Made by a program: the position numbers and the translations under genes. From Stercorarius parasiticus (lineage: Eukaryota > Chordata > Aves > Charadriiformes > Stercorariidae): a DNA stretch of 64,000 nucleotides. The stretch spans positions 27,334 to 91,333 of the forward strand of contig VWZL01002570.1 in assembly GCA_013396915.1 (NCBI GenBank), read 5' to 3'. Under the pieces are notes generated by a model. The model was not told where the DNA came from. It ran no database searches and saw nothing but the letters and a program-made list of their open reading frames with translations. This document shows, piece after piece, positions 1-11,800 of the stretch; within the stretch, counting starts at the first letter, position 1; the number at the start of each line of letters is the position of its first letter.

Positions 1-137
1 TCAGGACCATGGTTTGAATCCTTGCAATGAATATAAATGACTTCTGTGTTGTTAAAGGGGGGGGAAATGGAAGGTGTGATGTTCTTTAAGAACTGCTTAC
101 TCAGATAACCACTTTTGGTTCACTTTCCTGGACAATC

Positions 138-216
138 ACATGGTGTTTCACCATGGTACATGGTGTTTCAAGAGGTACATGGTACATGTGTTTCAAGGTA
201 CATGGTGTTTCAAGAG
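138..216. repeat. short minisatellite, about 4 imperfect units
   Basis: Four imperfect copies of a 16-20 bp unit close to ACATGGTGTTTCAAGAGGT lie head to tail, with units starting near 138, 158, 184 and 200 and an extra partial ACATGGT at 177-183. The first unit reads ...TTTCACCATGGT instead of TTTCAAGAGGT. The small open frame across it (repeating V-H-G-V-S-R) is a by-product of the repeat and not a gene. This is seen directly in the sequence; whether it varies in copy number is unknown. Confidence 0.85.
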
Positions 217-2542
217 CACCTTCAGGCTCTAACAGATGTCGTCAGGTACATCTCAGATTGGTGAGGCCCCTTTGCCCTCAGCAGTGTGCCTCCCCTTATG
301 CTGGAGCCGGGGGTGGAAGGGAGCGCCATTGCACTGTGCGGAGGTGAACAGTGTCTAATCACTTCTGCCTGCTGCTCCTGTTTTTTTTTCAGGGGAGTAA
401 GAAAAGCTTGTGGAGGTGAGAGTATCCTGAATGAGAAGCTGTGAGGTGTGTGACTGCCTCTGATTATTTCCCTCTCTCTGCTCTCCTCAGTGCCTGTATT
501 CGGAAACCTGAACAGGGAAGTTTTTCTGGTTTAAGAAATATGAGAATGTTTGTTTCATATGCTCTTCTGCTATCCTCAGCTGGGCACATCATGTGTGCAT
601 AATTTGAACACAGGTACGGTAGAACACCACTGTATAGGTTACATAAACCCCAAATACCGTCTCAACAGAATTTATTTTTATAGGAAAACTCCATTAGAAT
701 CCGAGGGTCCAAGCTCAGTGGAGCAAAGGAGGTTTTTAGTGTCTATGTGGAACCTTTCCAATGGCTAAACTTGTTTATCAGTATACTCTTTAGAAATATT
801 GCAAAATGTTATATAAGACTGATATTACTCAGTCTGTCAATCTTTTATTCGGAAACATCACTCAAATTAGTCAACCTTCTGTATTAAAGTGTCTAGTGAC
901 ATTTTTCAGAGGCTATTTTGGAACACAGATATGTCCCTCATTTCAAAGAAGCTAACATCATCAGCAGAAAGTCAGTGAAGATTTATTTGTACTGTCTGGA
1001 CTCCCAAATGTGTTGGAAGTCTTTGACTCTGCTCATGCCAATGGCATCTACTGGAGATAATGAAAGAATCTATGGGAATAGATTGAGCATGAAGATGATG
1101 CATACAACACCACCACAATATTATGACAAATTTTTGATCTATGTATGGTTGTTCAAATGATAATGTTTATAGTATTATTTTTTTTTTCCTGGAAGTCAAT
1201 TATCTCTTGAAACTCTGATCACAAATTAAGGTTGTTAAGAAGGTGACAGAAAAGTATTTTATGGGTCAGGTCATGGAAAAATAAAAATAAAACATAGAGG
1301 CCTTAATTACGAATATGAGTGATCCAAACAAAGCACAGATGAAATTTGTTTAGTAATGGTGACTTAGGCCTTATCTTTGGTGTCTCAGATCCTGGCACTG
1401 CTCTGTGGATATCTGCTCCTCATTGCATGTTCTCAAAATGACAGCTTGAAATACCTTCATGGAGCTGAAAAATCCCATGCTGTTTTACAGTAATGCTGTT
1501 TTTACTACAGCAGCATGCAGCTCGGTGAGCATGTGATGTGAAAGTTTATGTTGGGTTTTGGGGTTTTTTTTAAGCATTATTCTGTTGGGAATCTGCTTTC
1601 ACATCACCACATTTTGCATTGGCTGGGTTAGCCCTGCTTTAATAGTTAAAGTCTGCTGGCAGGGGACAGCCCTAAGCAGATGTAGCAGATCAGAGAATAT
1701 GGCTCAAAAGCACCTTTTTTCTATGTCAGTAGATTCACACACATGGACATATCTTCCGCAGCTCTGAAAGACCAGATTCCCAGACTTGTCACTGTAGAAA
1801 CAAATTGGTGTTTTTTACTGGCTGCAGAATGCCGCCTCTTGTAGAATTGGAGCGACTTAAGGGTGAATAAGAGCATATATAGGCTCTCACATCCAAAACT
1901 AAGCAGAAAGAGCTAATGAGAAGGGCATAAAGCAGTCTCTATCCCCCAGTCTTTCACCCTGACAGATCAGAGCCTGCAAAATATCAACACTTTTGTATAC
2001 AGGCACCCAGCGCAGGGAACCTATTTTTCATGTTCTTTTTTAGATTACTTAATTGTCACAATCAACTTCATAATTTAAAAGTATGTAATGGATAAAAACT
2101 AAATAACCATTCCTATACTTTTTAAGCACATAATTTGAATCATCAGCTCTAGACATTTAAGCTGAGACACATTAAACTGGTTAATGTGCAGAATGATAAC
2201 TAAACATCTGACCACCTGGTTGATTAGCATTTAGAAAGAAATTGTACAGTTGAGAAATAGAAACCAATTATGGACCTTAAGAAAGAGTATGAAAGTCACA
2301 TATCTTGTAAATATGAATCTGAGGAACTTAATAAAAATACATTTTTGCCAGCTGTTTCCATATTTGCTAAATCAAAGTAAATGGGTTTTAAAAGCCATCT
2401 AGCAGATGGAAGGAAAATGTTCACATTTCCTAAAGTGTTAATGAAATTTAGTTATAGTAAAATTGGAAGAAACAAAGAATAGATACACAGATTTTAATGG
2501 TTATATGAAACCAACAGCTGTTGCAGTAAGGTACTGAAATGT

Positions 2543-2573
2543 AAAAAAAAAAAAGAAAAAAAAAGAAAGAAAA
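2543..2573. repeat. A-rich simple sequence
   Basis: Runs of A broken by single G residues, ending in GAAAGAAAAC. It could be the remnant of a retroposed poly(A) tail, but no recognisable element lies next to it. Confidence 0.8.
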
Positions 2574-3160
2574 CACAGGTTACATCTCTCCTTTTGTTAA
2601 CAAAAAGTGGCAAAAGAAAAAAAGAGAAAGATGAAAAATGTTGGGTTTTTTTTTTTCAGATCTGTATTAATGACTGCCATTTTTTTTAGGCAGTGGTTAT
2701 AATGCAGTGCAACTAATTCATAAATACAGTGCTACTGAGACTGGTAATGATTCAACTGATAGACATAAATCCATTCACATTGATACTTAGGGCATTGATA
2801 AAGAAGGCCAACAGCCTGAAACATTTTAAGTGTTCGTTTCAAAAGTTTTGGCACAAAGAACTTTATTTCCCCACAGGGACCTTCACGTAGTTCTTAGAGG
2901 TTTTATGTATTTACCTGTAAGATTCAGACAATGAGGCAAAGAAACAACAGCACTTCCAAAGCATAGAAGCAGAATTTAAATAGTAGTTGAGCTGCTTATT
3001 ACGCGGCTAAAGCCTTTATTCCCCTCATTATCCAGAGAAATAAACATCCTAAAGATAAAATTGTTTTATTGTGCTAGGCAGGAGAAAAGTGGAATGATGA
3101 AAGGCTTCTGTATTGGCATGAGGGCACACTAAAGAGCCTCCACTGTGTGTTACCTACTAG

Positions 3161-3190
3161 AAAAAAAACCCAAACAAACAAAAAAACCCC
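3161..3190. repeat. A/C simple tract (AAAC-like)
   Basis: An A8 run followed by CCCAAACAAACAAAAAAACCCC. It is one of several tracts in the window that read as G3-4/T-rich on one strand and C3-4/A-rich on the other. Confidence 0.75.
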
Positions 3191-5053
3191 GTAGCATTAA
3201 ATTCAAATGAAATTAAGTCCATACATCCTACAGGATAATAAAAACTGTTTAAAATAGTTTTATTTGTTTTTTTTAAATAAATGCAGAAGTAGAGATCTTT
3301 GATAATTTTATCATTTCATCTTGTTTGCTTTGTTTGATCACGTGACAATGAATTTCTTCTCTTTGTTTTCTGATCCTCTGCTTTATGCGTCCTTTGCCTT
3401 CCTATCTGACTTTCTACTTCAAAATCTCTGATCTTCACATTATGCTAGTCCTTTTGACTTCTTGCGCACATATTTCTTGTGATGTCACCAAATCTACCCA
3501 GCAAAGAGCAATTACTGCCTCCCAAGAACACTCATCATTATCTTACCTATATTTCTGGGAAAAGTGAAAGGATGGAATATAAATAGACAGATATAAAAAG
3601 ACTGTTTTAAAGCATTGGGGAAAAATCAAAAATTGTAGGTCTTTAATTACAATGTACAGATGTCTAGCCAGTCTCCTTTGTACTTTCCTCTCATTGCATC
3701 TTATGTTAAATACTGACTGTATATTCTCTGACTTGGGATATTGCTCCCATGTAAAGTGCCATACATGCTTTTGAATTGTGAGACACTAGCATACTGGATT
3801 GTGTATTCATTTGAAATGTAGGTTCAATTTGTAGAAACTTGAACTCAGCCACCTGTCACTTAAAACTTGTGCCATAAGCACCAGTGTGTAAGCTGTTGGT
3901 ATGTATTTCTCTTTTCCGCTGGAAAAAACTTGGTAAGATGTTGGTTACATCATTAAGAGACAAGCAGAGTAGCTTTTGAAATCACAGACGCTTCTCCCAG
4001 TGTCTATTAAAAGACACTTTTTACCCAACTCCAGTTCTAAAGTAAGTACCTGTGATCTGTTATTACCTCTATAAATAACCGCGTATCATTAAGGGGCTCC
4101 TTAAACTTGTATCATTCTTTTTGTGTTAGTTTTGATCACAAATTCTGAGAGGTCATGAGGCTTATTATTTAACTTTTTTTTTATTTTAATTCATTAATGC
4201 TAAGAAAAAGTATTAATGGCTCAGTATATAGACATGAAATAGTGCTTCATCCATCTGAATATTATGTTTTTCCCCATAAGTTTGTGGAGGTTGGAGAGTT
4301 CCCCTGACAGGGTTGCCAACTGCACTCGAAGAGGTCCTGGAGCATTAACAAAAAGTGTTATTCTTCTTGTTTTACATTGGTAGCCACATTCCTGAAAGAC
4401 TCAACTATTTTAGCACAACTTGCAATCCACGCTCATCATAATATCCACATGTGTTTTGAAAAAGGAGATATTTTAATGGCAGGAGTTGAAACAATTTTAG
4501 TGGAATCACTGATTCGTGTTAACCAGGGAGAGTTTACTTTTATTATTCAAATATTCATTCAGATTTGAATATTCTACACTTTATTTCTATTGACCTTTTT
4601 AATTCTGCCTTACTGTCAAAGTGTCCACAATGGTAAACTAATAAAGGGTGTAATACCTTGTCCAGAATTCCTACTTTTTTATGGTTATATCTGGAATACT
4701 TTCCTTTCAGCATACTTGCAGAAATTGTTGGATTTTCTCCAGCTTTATGACAGTTATGTAAAATTTTTAGTGCTAACAACACCTTAACACCCTCCCCTCA
4801 CCTCCCCCTGCTCCCCGCTCCTTTCTTAAATAACATTTTTTTTAAAACACAAAATATCAGCTTTACATTCCAGTTTTCCTTTCCACTATTGTAGAATTAG
4901 ATTAGAACAAGTGTTCATCTAGTTCTGGCGCAAATTAATGATAAAGTGAAGGAGCCCCTGAGCCTTGCATACACATCGGTACTATGAAGGTATAATGCAA
5001 ATATTAACTTTTAAGAATATTTCTTTGATGATAAATGTTTCAGAGTATTTTAT

Positions 5054-5058
5054 CCATT
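5054..5058. repeat. target-site duplication, left copy (CCATT)
   Basis: CCATT lies directly before the TGTCGTGG terminus of the LTR and is repeated directly after its other terminus at 5834-5838. A 5-bp duplication is the usual size for ERVL-type integrations; ERV1 typically gives 4 bp and ERVK 6 bp. Confidence 0.88.
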
Positions 5059-5177
5059 TGTCGTGGTTTTGGCTGTATTGGCCAATCGTAACGACAGATG
5101 GTCCTCCCCCCCTCTCTCCTCAGAGAGGAGAGGAAGAGATAAGGAGATTTACGAGTTTAGAAAAAGAACTAAACTAC

Positions 5178-5183
5178 TTTAAT
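5178..5183 (-). promoter_or_regulatory. LTR poly(A) signal ATTAAA
   Basis: TTTAAT on the plus strand reads ATTAAA on the strand of the LTR. It lies about 300 bp downstream of the LTR TATA box, where related avian LTRs carry the same hexamer at the R/U5 region. Identified by position and motif only. Confidence 0.6.
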
Positions 5184-5247
5184 GAAAATAATAATAAATA
5201 AGAAAATAGTAAATAATAATAATAGAATAAAATAAAATAAAATAAAG
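5182..5247. repeat. AATA/AAAT-rich simple sequence inside the LTR
   Basis: An AATAAT stretch followed by a run of AATAAA-like pentamers (TAAAA repeated about four times near 5227-5246). It sits in the R/U5 part of the minus-strand LTR, where related copies are shorter, so it probably reflects local microsatellite expansion. Confidence 0.75.
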
Positions 5248-5482
5248 AAGTATACAATATATACAAAACCGTATCCAGCTCCCAGGATGACGATCGCGTC
5301 ACCAGCAGACACAGGAAAAGTCCCAGACTGGAGTCAGCGATGGACAGGAGCTGAATTCCAGAACTAGAGTCAGGAACGCTCAGATCGGGATCAAAGGCAG
5401 ACGAACAGACAAGGTCCTCCTCAGACGTCGGCCATTGAAGAAGAACCCGAGCCAGAGCCGCGCTGCCCCTTTGATCCCTTAG

Positions 5483-5490
5483 CTTTTATA
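5483..5490 (-). promoter_or_regulatory. LTR TATA box (TATAAAAG)
   Basis: CTTTTATA on the plus strand gives TATAAAAG on the minus strand, preceded by CTCAG and the conserved TATTCCAT-containing U3 block of this LTR type. It would direct transcription leftward. The motif is directly visible; present-day activity is unknown. Confidence 0.75.
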
Positions 5491-5833
5491 CTGAGCGTGA
5501 TGCAGATGGGATGGAATACCCTGTTGGTCAGTTTTGGGTCACCTGTCCCGTCCGCTCCTCCCTGCAGATGGGACTCCTCTACGCTTCTCTGCTTCCGACC
5601 CTCTGACGGGCAAAAAGCGAAGTTAGCTGACCTTGGTTGTTATAGCAATAAGTATAAGCAAGAGCCTCTGTGCATACCATTCCTTGGTATAATCAGGTCT
5701 TATCACTCTGAGAGCGAACAGTTTCTGAACAACATGCTGTTAATTTCAGACTTTAGTCAGTTAGAAAGAGGCCCAGCTAAAAAGTAAAATTACAAATCAG
5801 AAAATTGGTTCTGTTTTACCTCAAACCAGGACA

Positions 5834-5838
5834 CCATT
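5834..5838. repeat. target-site duplication, right copy (CCATT)
   Basis: Identical to 5054-5058 and immediately adjacent to the GGACA end of the LTR. Confidence 0.88.
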
Positions 5839-8800
5839 TCAATCTAGATCCAGGAAGGTTAATGAAATCAGTTCATTCCGATGCATTTAGTGCCATATAA
5901 TGACAGGTATGTACTATGAACATAATGTATGTGACTCTGGGGTAAGATTCCTGCATTTATGACTCTCACGAAACAATTTCATGTTGAGTACTTGTCAGTC
6001 AGGCAGGAAAGAGTTTTCTTCTACAGAAGGCCTCAGAGCGGGACACTACCTGTGGGAAGGAGCTGAGCAATATGTTGATCACAGTGTTTTGCAGCTATTT
6101 ATGTACTTTAATTAAATTAAATCAAACCCAAAAAATTATCATGTAAAGATTTAGGCCTCTGTGGGTCAGGGAAGAGTGAAGAAAACTTACTTATGAGCGT
6201 ACATAAGATACTTTGTAATAAAATCTGTAATATATTTCCATATCAGGAGATGACGAATAAAGTGTATATGGACATGCGGTGGGTAGGATGAAAAGTATTG
6301 TATCTAATGCAGTAGCAGTATTTCCGGGCTCCATTTGAATGGAGCTTTAAGTAAGTAGTTGTGTAGCCACTGTGGTATCACTTTAACGGCGCCTATGTTT
6401 CTCTCAAAACACAAAATCACAAAGAAGTCCTGACAGACTATTGATTCTGGCCAGACACAAAATACTTTTTTTTTTTTTCTTCTTCCAGTCTTCTTGTTCA
6501 GCTGCAGAAACATAACTTCTATTATTCACATAGTTCTGATAGCCATCCATATTAAAAGCATTTTTAGAAGAGGAGCTGCAAAGCTGTATTTGTTGTGTCT
6601 TTCAAGTTGAACGCTCTTAACAATGGAGTCAATGGAGGCATGCAGAAAAATAAGTGTAAAAAGCATATTTTGTCTTCTATAGGAGTATCTAAGTATATAC
6701 TTTGATAAGTCCAGGTTCCTTTATAGTCGTCTCTCTTTTATTTCCTAGTAGCCACTGTTTTCACATTTAGCGGGTATTCCTTTTGCCAGCATGTTTATAT
6801 AAATGGTATCATATAGAAATGGTAGCAACAGGCATTGGTTTGTGTAGGCAGGCAATAGTTTTTGAAAGGAACAGCTTTACGAGCAGCACTGCCTCTGTTG
6901 ATGCACAATGTAGTACCTAAAAATCCTGTGCTTAGTTATATGCATGTGCATCCACTTGTATAATTATTCTAGAAACTTCTACAAAATTTTTCTAACTCCG
7001 TTACAGGGACCCAACACACTTCAGCTGATGGAATTGAATGCGTTTCAGGTAGAGCCTCTTGGCAAGAGATCAAGGTTAAAATGAATACAGTACCAAAGCT
7101 GAGGTTAAGAACAATGATGTGAATGAGGAATGAAATATTTCCAAGATAAAGCTAGCATTTCTCAAACCAGCATGTCTTATGAAATTCAAGGAAATGCTGG
7201 AAGTTCATACGGAAGTTCATATGACTTTCTAGGAGGAAATATGCTCCCGTTCCAGAGAAAATTCAATTTATGCTGCAGATTTCTTTCCTAGTCTTCAGAA
7301 ATGTCTCACTAACAGGTCTACAGTTGATCAGGAATTATTTGGTCATTACAAAATAATCTTTGACACTGTTAATGTAGATGTTGTCTTTGAATTACAGGAA
7401 ATGTCTTTGTTCCTTCTGATGCATTCCTTTTCTATAAGTTGACTTGCCTTTTTTGTTTACAATTTTTAGAACATTCTGTGGCTCACCTGTTGTTCAATAT
7501 CATCATCTTAATCAGTGTGTGTGGATATTCATTGGCCATGGTAAAAATTTACTGCATACATCTAAAGAAAAGAAAAAGAATAAAAACATGGTAAATTAAA
7601 ATAATAAAAATAAGTAAAAGAATAAAAATATGCGATTGAGTTTCAGAAATCATATGTTACCTGCATCAAAGTTTTCATTCTTGCATGACCTATTATAAAA
7701 AATGTCCCGATGGCTATCTTACCTATTTTCCAGAATTTATTTGAATGTGATGATGAAATTATTATAAAAACTACTTTTAGGTGAATTTTTAATAGGCTTA
7801 ACCTGTAGATCAAACCAGTGCTTAACTGTCAAATAGGTGTTTCTTGTATCTTTGGGTTTCTTTTTCTGAGAGAGATATTAAGATGCTATTTCTATGATCA
7901 GTATTTTATTTTAATTACAGTCCTGCTGCAGGTTGGATGTCTGTAAAGAATAGATTAACTTGGATTTAACTTGTTTCGAGTGAAAAGGAGACCCAAGAAG
8001 AGCCAGCATAACTAATCTGTGCTTTTCTTTTGTGTTTTTATATTTGGATGGTGCTGAGTTAACTTGTATTCACACGGAACGAAAGGTAAAAGATAGAAAC
8101 TCCAACAGAACTTTGGAAAGAAAAGAGAATGAAGTACAGATTTTCCTGCATTTATTGAAATTCTTTGGTGCTTATAGTTTATTCCATTCACACTGTTCCC
8201 ATCTGCAGCACCAGCTTGCTTTTCTTCCCTTAGGACTGCAGGGTGTTTTAATAATAGGCCTTCAAGACCCCCATAGCAACAAGAAGTCTGATAAAATAAA
8301 GAGAAAAAGGAGCTGAAGTGATCCCTAGAGAAGGAAAACATATTTTCCACTTTTCATTTCCATTTCAGAACAGAATGATGGGCTGAACTAATAAAAGCCC
8401 ATTGGCATTCCAAGAAACCCAAACAGAGTTTGCCTGTTGGGTAGTAATTATATGTTCCAAGTATTCACATACATAATTAAATAGTGTTCTGTTTCTTTAA
8501 ATAAACATAATCACACAGAAGCCAAAACAGTGAGATGATCTCCTCATTCTAATTTGGACTGGAGAATAATAAGAAGAGTTTTCCAGTAAAATTTTCTTTC
8601 GCTGCCTGCTCAGTTGATTTACAGAAATTAATTCATTTGACATCAATAATTCTAGGATATTATTCAGTCCTGAAACACACAGCTATCATTTGTCCATAGC
8701 TGAAAACCATGTCATCTCCTACTAGCAGCCCAAATTCTGATCCTAACTAAATCTTCTGAGTTTGGCTGTTTAAGTTTTGCTTGCCATTAAGTGCATACAT

Positions 8801-11800
8801 GTCAAATTGACAGACTTGCGGTGATGGACTTGTAAGACATGTCCTGCCTAACCCCCTGCCTCCCATCTGCCGGCCGTCCCAGGATTTATTTCCAAATGCT
8901 TTCCCTTTCCTGGGCAAGGTTTCTTTGCCAGCCAACATTGCATTGCTGTTTTAGGTCTCCTGCACAGTGCATTACCTCTCCCGTGACAACATGTTGGATG
9001 CATAGAAGAGGCTGAGTGCCTCTGGCTGAACTGATCCTGACGGTGAGCGACACCTCAACGGCCACCACACAGCAGCATCACACCGAACAGGGGCGGGCAG
9101 GAGAGAAATAGCTCTGAGTCCTGGCACATGAGAGCAAGTTCTACAATTTCACAAAATTAGCCATTTTTTGCTTGTGCCATTAATATTGCCATTTCAGGGA
9201 GGAGATATGAGGTCACTTTTTGATGCGGTGAGGATATGTGGAGACATAATGTTTTGTAGGCTTGTGGCTACAAGTACACTGAGAAGACTAGGGAATTCTC
9301 AAGCATTGTTACTGATCAGTTATATTGTAACAGCAGCTGTGACTCCTGATCATAGGGTATCAATGCCACGTCATACACCTTTTGCATATTTGAATACCAC
9401 CCTCCCTTTCTTACAGACCTATTGCCTCAGGTAGATTTTAATGCAGGTAAAAAACAGGATAAGGGAAAGGATCATTTTTTTTCCCCACATCAGTAAATCT
9501 GTATTCTGAGATGTCGGCAATCTAATTATTGTCATTGTTTATCTTGTACATCATGTCAAAGGTGGGTTTACCTGTGTGTACAGGAAACCCTTTCTGGTGC
9601 AGCATAAGGAAAATATTGTTGGGTTTGGAAAGTGTCTGCTTAGAATATGACCGCTTGGAAGCTGTATTTTGGATACTAAGTGGGTGATAACACTGTTGCC
9701 AAGACACACACATTTATGGCTCTGGATACCTATGTGCAGGGCTAATTTTATTTGCCAAAGCTCCAGAAGAGGTCAATACCTTTACTGAGACATGGTATCA
9801 CCACGACCTCCAAAGAATTCTACCATGGTGGCTAGGCAGTAAAGAGAGATCATATCTCTAAGAGTTTTATGCAGGAAGATTTTCCGTTTCTACTCAGCAT
9901 CTCTGCAGTGGTATGACTTCACACACGTTAATAAGAGGGGGCTGGCTTAGAATTTGAAGAGCCCCTCGGATGAACTCGAGGCAGCATAAGATAATCCCAT
10001 TAGTGATACAAAAGATAAAATAATTTGATGCCAGTGCTCCTGGGTGATTCCAGAGAGCTGTACGCTAGCTTTTGGTTTGTGAAGAAATCCTATAATTAAA
10101 AACCATTCAGAAGCAGCACTGGGCCATGTTTTTAGCTAAAGAATTATCATCAGACAGACTTTTTAGAAGACCGTAATTGTTACTCAGTGTACTTTTAGAA
10201 GCTTTTAATATGACTATTTCAGCAAAGGTGTTGTTTGTGAGCTGTTTATTAATGATATTGTGATTTCAGAGTGATTTCAAAGTTCTAATTAATCATCTGG
10301 GATTGGTCAAGACAATATAGTACTATGTCTTTCCTTGCCTATATGACTTAAACAGGAAAGAGTAAAATAAAATATTCAAGAGAGTCAGTCAGAAAATATG
10401 CTGTGTGTCTTTATGCAGTGCTGTGATTTTCCCCAAGGGCTTTGGTTTGTGTTCTGAAAACACTACCAGGACAGCAGAATTCCTATAAATAATTTGTTTT
10501 TATTAGAAACAGAATTTAAAGATACTTTTGAAAATAAAATGCATTTCAGGGTTTTTTATTTGATTTGAACAAGTGGTTAAATACACTATTCATGCTTCTC
10601 ATTAAATCCTCTTCTAATGGCCTCTAGATTCACAGCATTTCTGAAAATTTACAATTAACATTAAACCAAATGAGAAGATATGTAATAAATTTCCTTCTCC
10701 CTTTGTGTTCTTCAGAGGTTGTGTCTTTATCACTACCCATTTTGATCAGGAGAGTGTCAGTAGATACTCTTTCAGAAGATCAAAAGATGATTCAGTTTTG
10801 TCTTTGTTTTTCTCTGTTGGAAATATAATACAGATAACATGGAAAAGGGGGGAAGAAGGTTGTTGCTGTCTTCAAAGCATTCCTTATTTTTTCTGTGTGT
10901 GTGTGTGTGATTAGTGGTTGGAAACTAAACTTGCACATTTTTTAAAAAAGCCTGTCGACATTGCATACAGTCATTAAACATTACTTGCCCGAGAGAGTAT
11001 AAAGGACAACAGTCCTACAACTACCTCAGTTCCCTGTTTTCCACCAATTCATAATGCTGTACACTTTTTGCCATGGCTTCTTGTAGCTTCAACATTTTTT
11101 ATTTGTAATTATTCTTTTTAAAGTGTCAGGAGCAATCCCAGCCAAGAACTGTAGCTAGAATACTTCTAAGTTCATGATGAAAGTATTGACATTATGACAA
11201 GTACTTTACTAGTAGCATGAAGGAATAACATTTGGCACCTTCAACAATGCATCCTACATGTGACTCCTTGTCTCTAAGACATTGTCTCTAGAGGATGTTC
11301 CTAAGAAAATGAACGCAGGGAGGCATGAAGAGATCTTCAGGTGACCATTTGAAAGAATCTCTGCTGCACAGATGATCTTCAAGAATCAGCGACATTAAGT
11401 TAATTGTAATTTACTGGGATGACGAGCTTGAAAGGGGACAAAAAACTGAAGTCCTGAAACACTACTCTTGGTGCCTTTGTGAAAGGAAGGTGTTAATATT
11501 AGACTTTGGATAATTTCCAAGTCAGGTAATTACATTTTACCTCTCAAGAAATTGTAGGAAATTTTATTAGATACATTATTCCAATTTCTAGAACTCAGCT
11601 GTTACGTTGTGTTCCTGCAGAACATAATGGCAGTTATTTGTACAGCTTTGAAAAACAAAGGATTTTGTTCAGGGAAGAGATGAAATTAGCTATTATGAAT
11701 ACTTATGATCCGCTTGAAAAAAGTTAGTGGACAAAGTTGAAACCTCACGATTATGCCTTGCCAAAATTTGGGGTTGATGTCATGTGAAACCTGTGAGAAT

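Larger units (their letters stand above)
217..5053. other. AT-rich non-coding stretch, no gene recognised
   Basis: No coding region, RNA gene or recognisable mobile element was found. Open frames are all under 100 codons and resemble nothing I know. The stretch contains a G/T tract (1550-1572), an A-rich tract (2543-2573), a T tract (about 2645-2656) and an A/C tract (3161-3190). The segment around 2080-2480 is complex AT-rich sequence with several ATTA/TAAT-type motifs and no simple repeat, so it could be conserved non-coding DNA; that is a guess from appearance only. Confidence 0.6.
5059..5833 (-). mobile_element. solo LTR, avian ERVL type, complete (775 bp)
   Basis: This is a complete solo long terminal repeat of an endogenous retrovirus-like element, lying on the minus strand. 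Read on that strand it begins TGTCCTGGTTT at 5833 and ends AAACCACGACA at 5059, the characteristic ends of avian ERVL-type LTRs. Further family marks in order are a GGGTATTCCAT block upstream of the promoter (near 5512-5522), a TATAAAAG box (5483-5490), an ATTAAA poly(A) signal (5178-5183) and a purine/pyrimidine-rich U5. Identical CCATT copies flank it. No gag, pol or env lies beside it, so it is a solo LTR left by LTR-LTR recombination. Open frames inside it, including one of about 96 codons at 5497-5787, are incidental. The class assignment rests on the termini, the 5-bp duplication and my memory of the family; a repeat-library match would settle the subfamily. Confidence 0.9.

Noticed and set aside
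5497..5787. Open frame of 96 codons (+)
   Set aside because: It is antisense inside the U3 of the minus-strand solo LTR and has no counterpart in retroviral genes.
8012..8350. Overlapping frames on both strands (112 and 94 codons)
   Set aside because: No recognisable domain on either strand, and mirrored open frames are a sign of chance.
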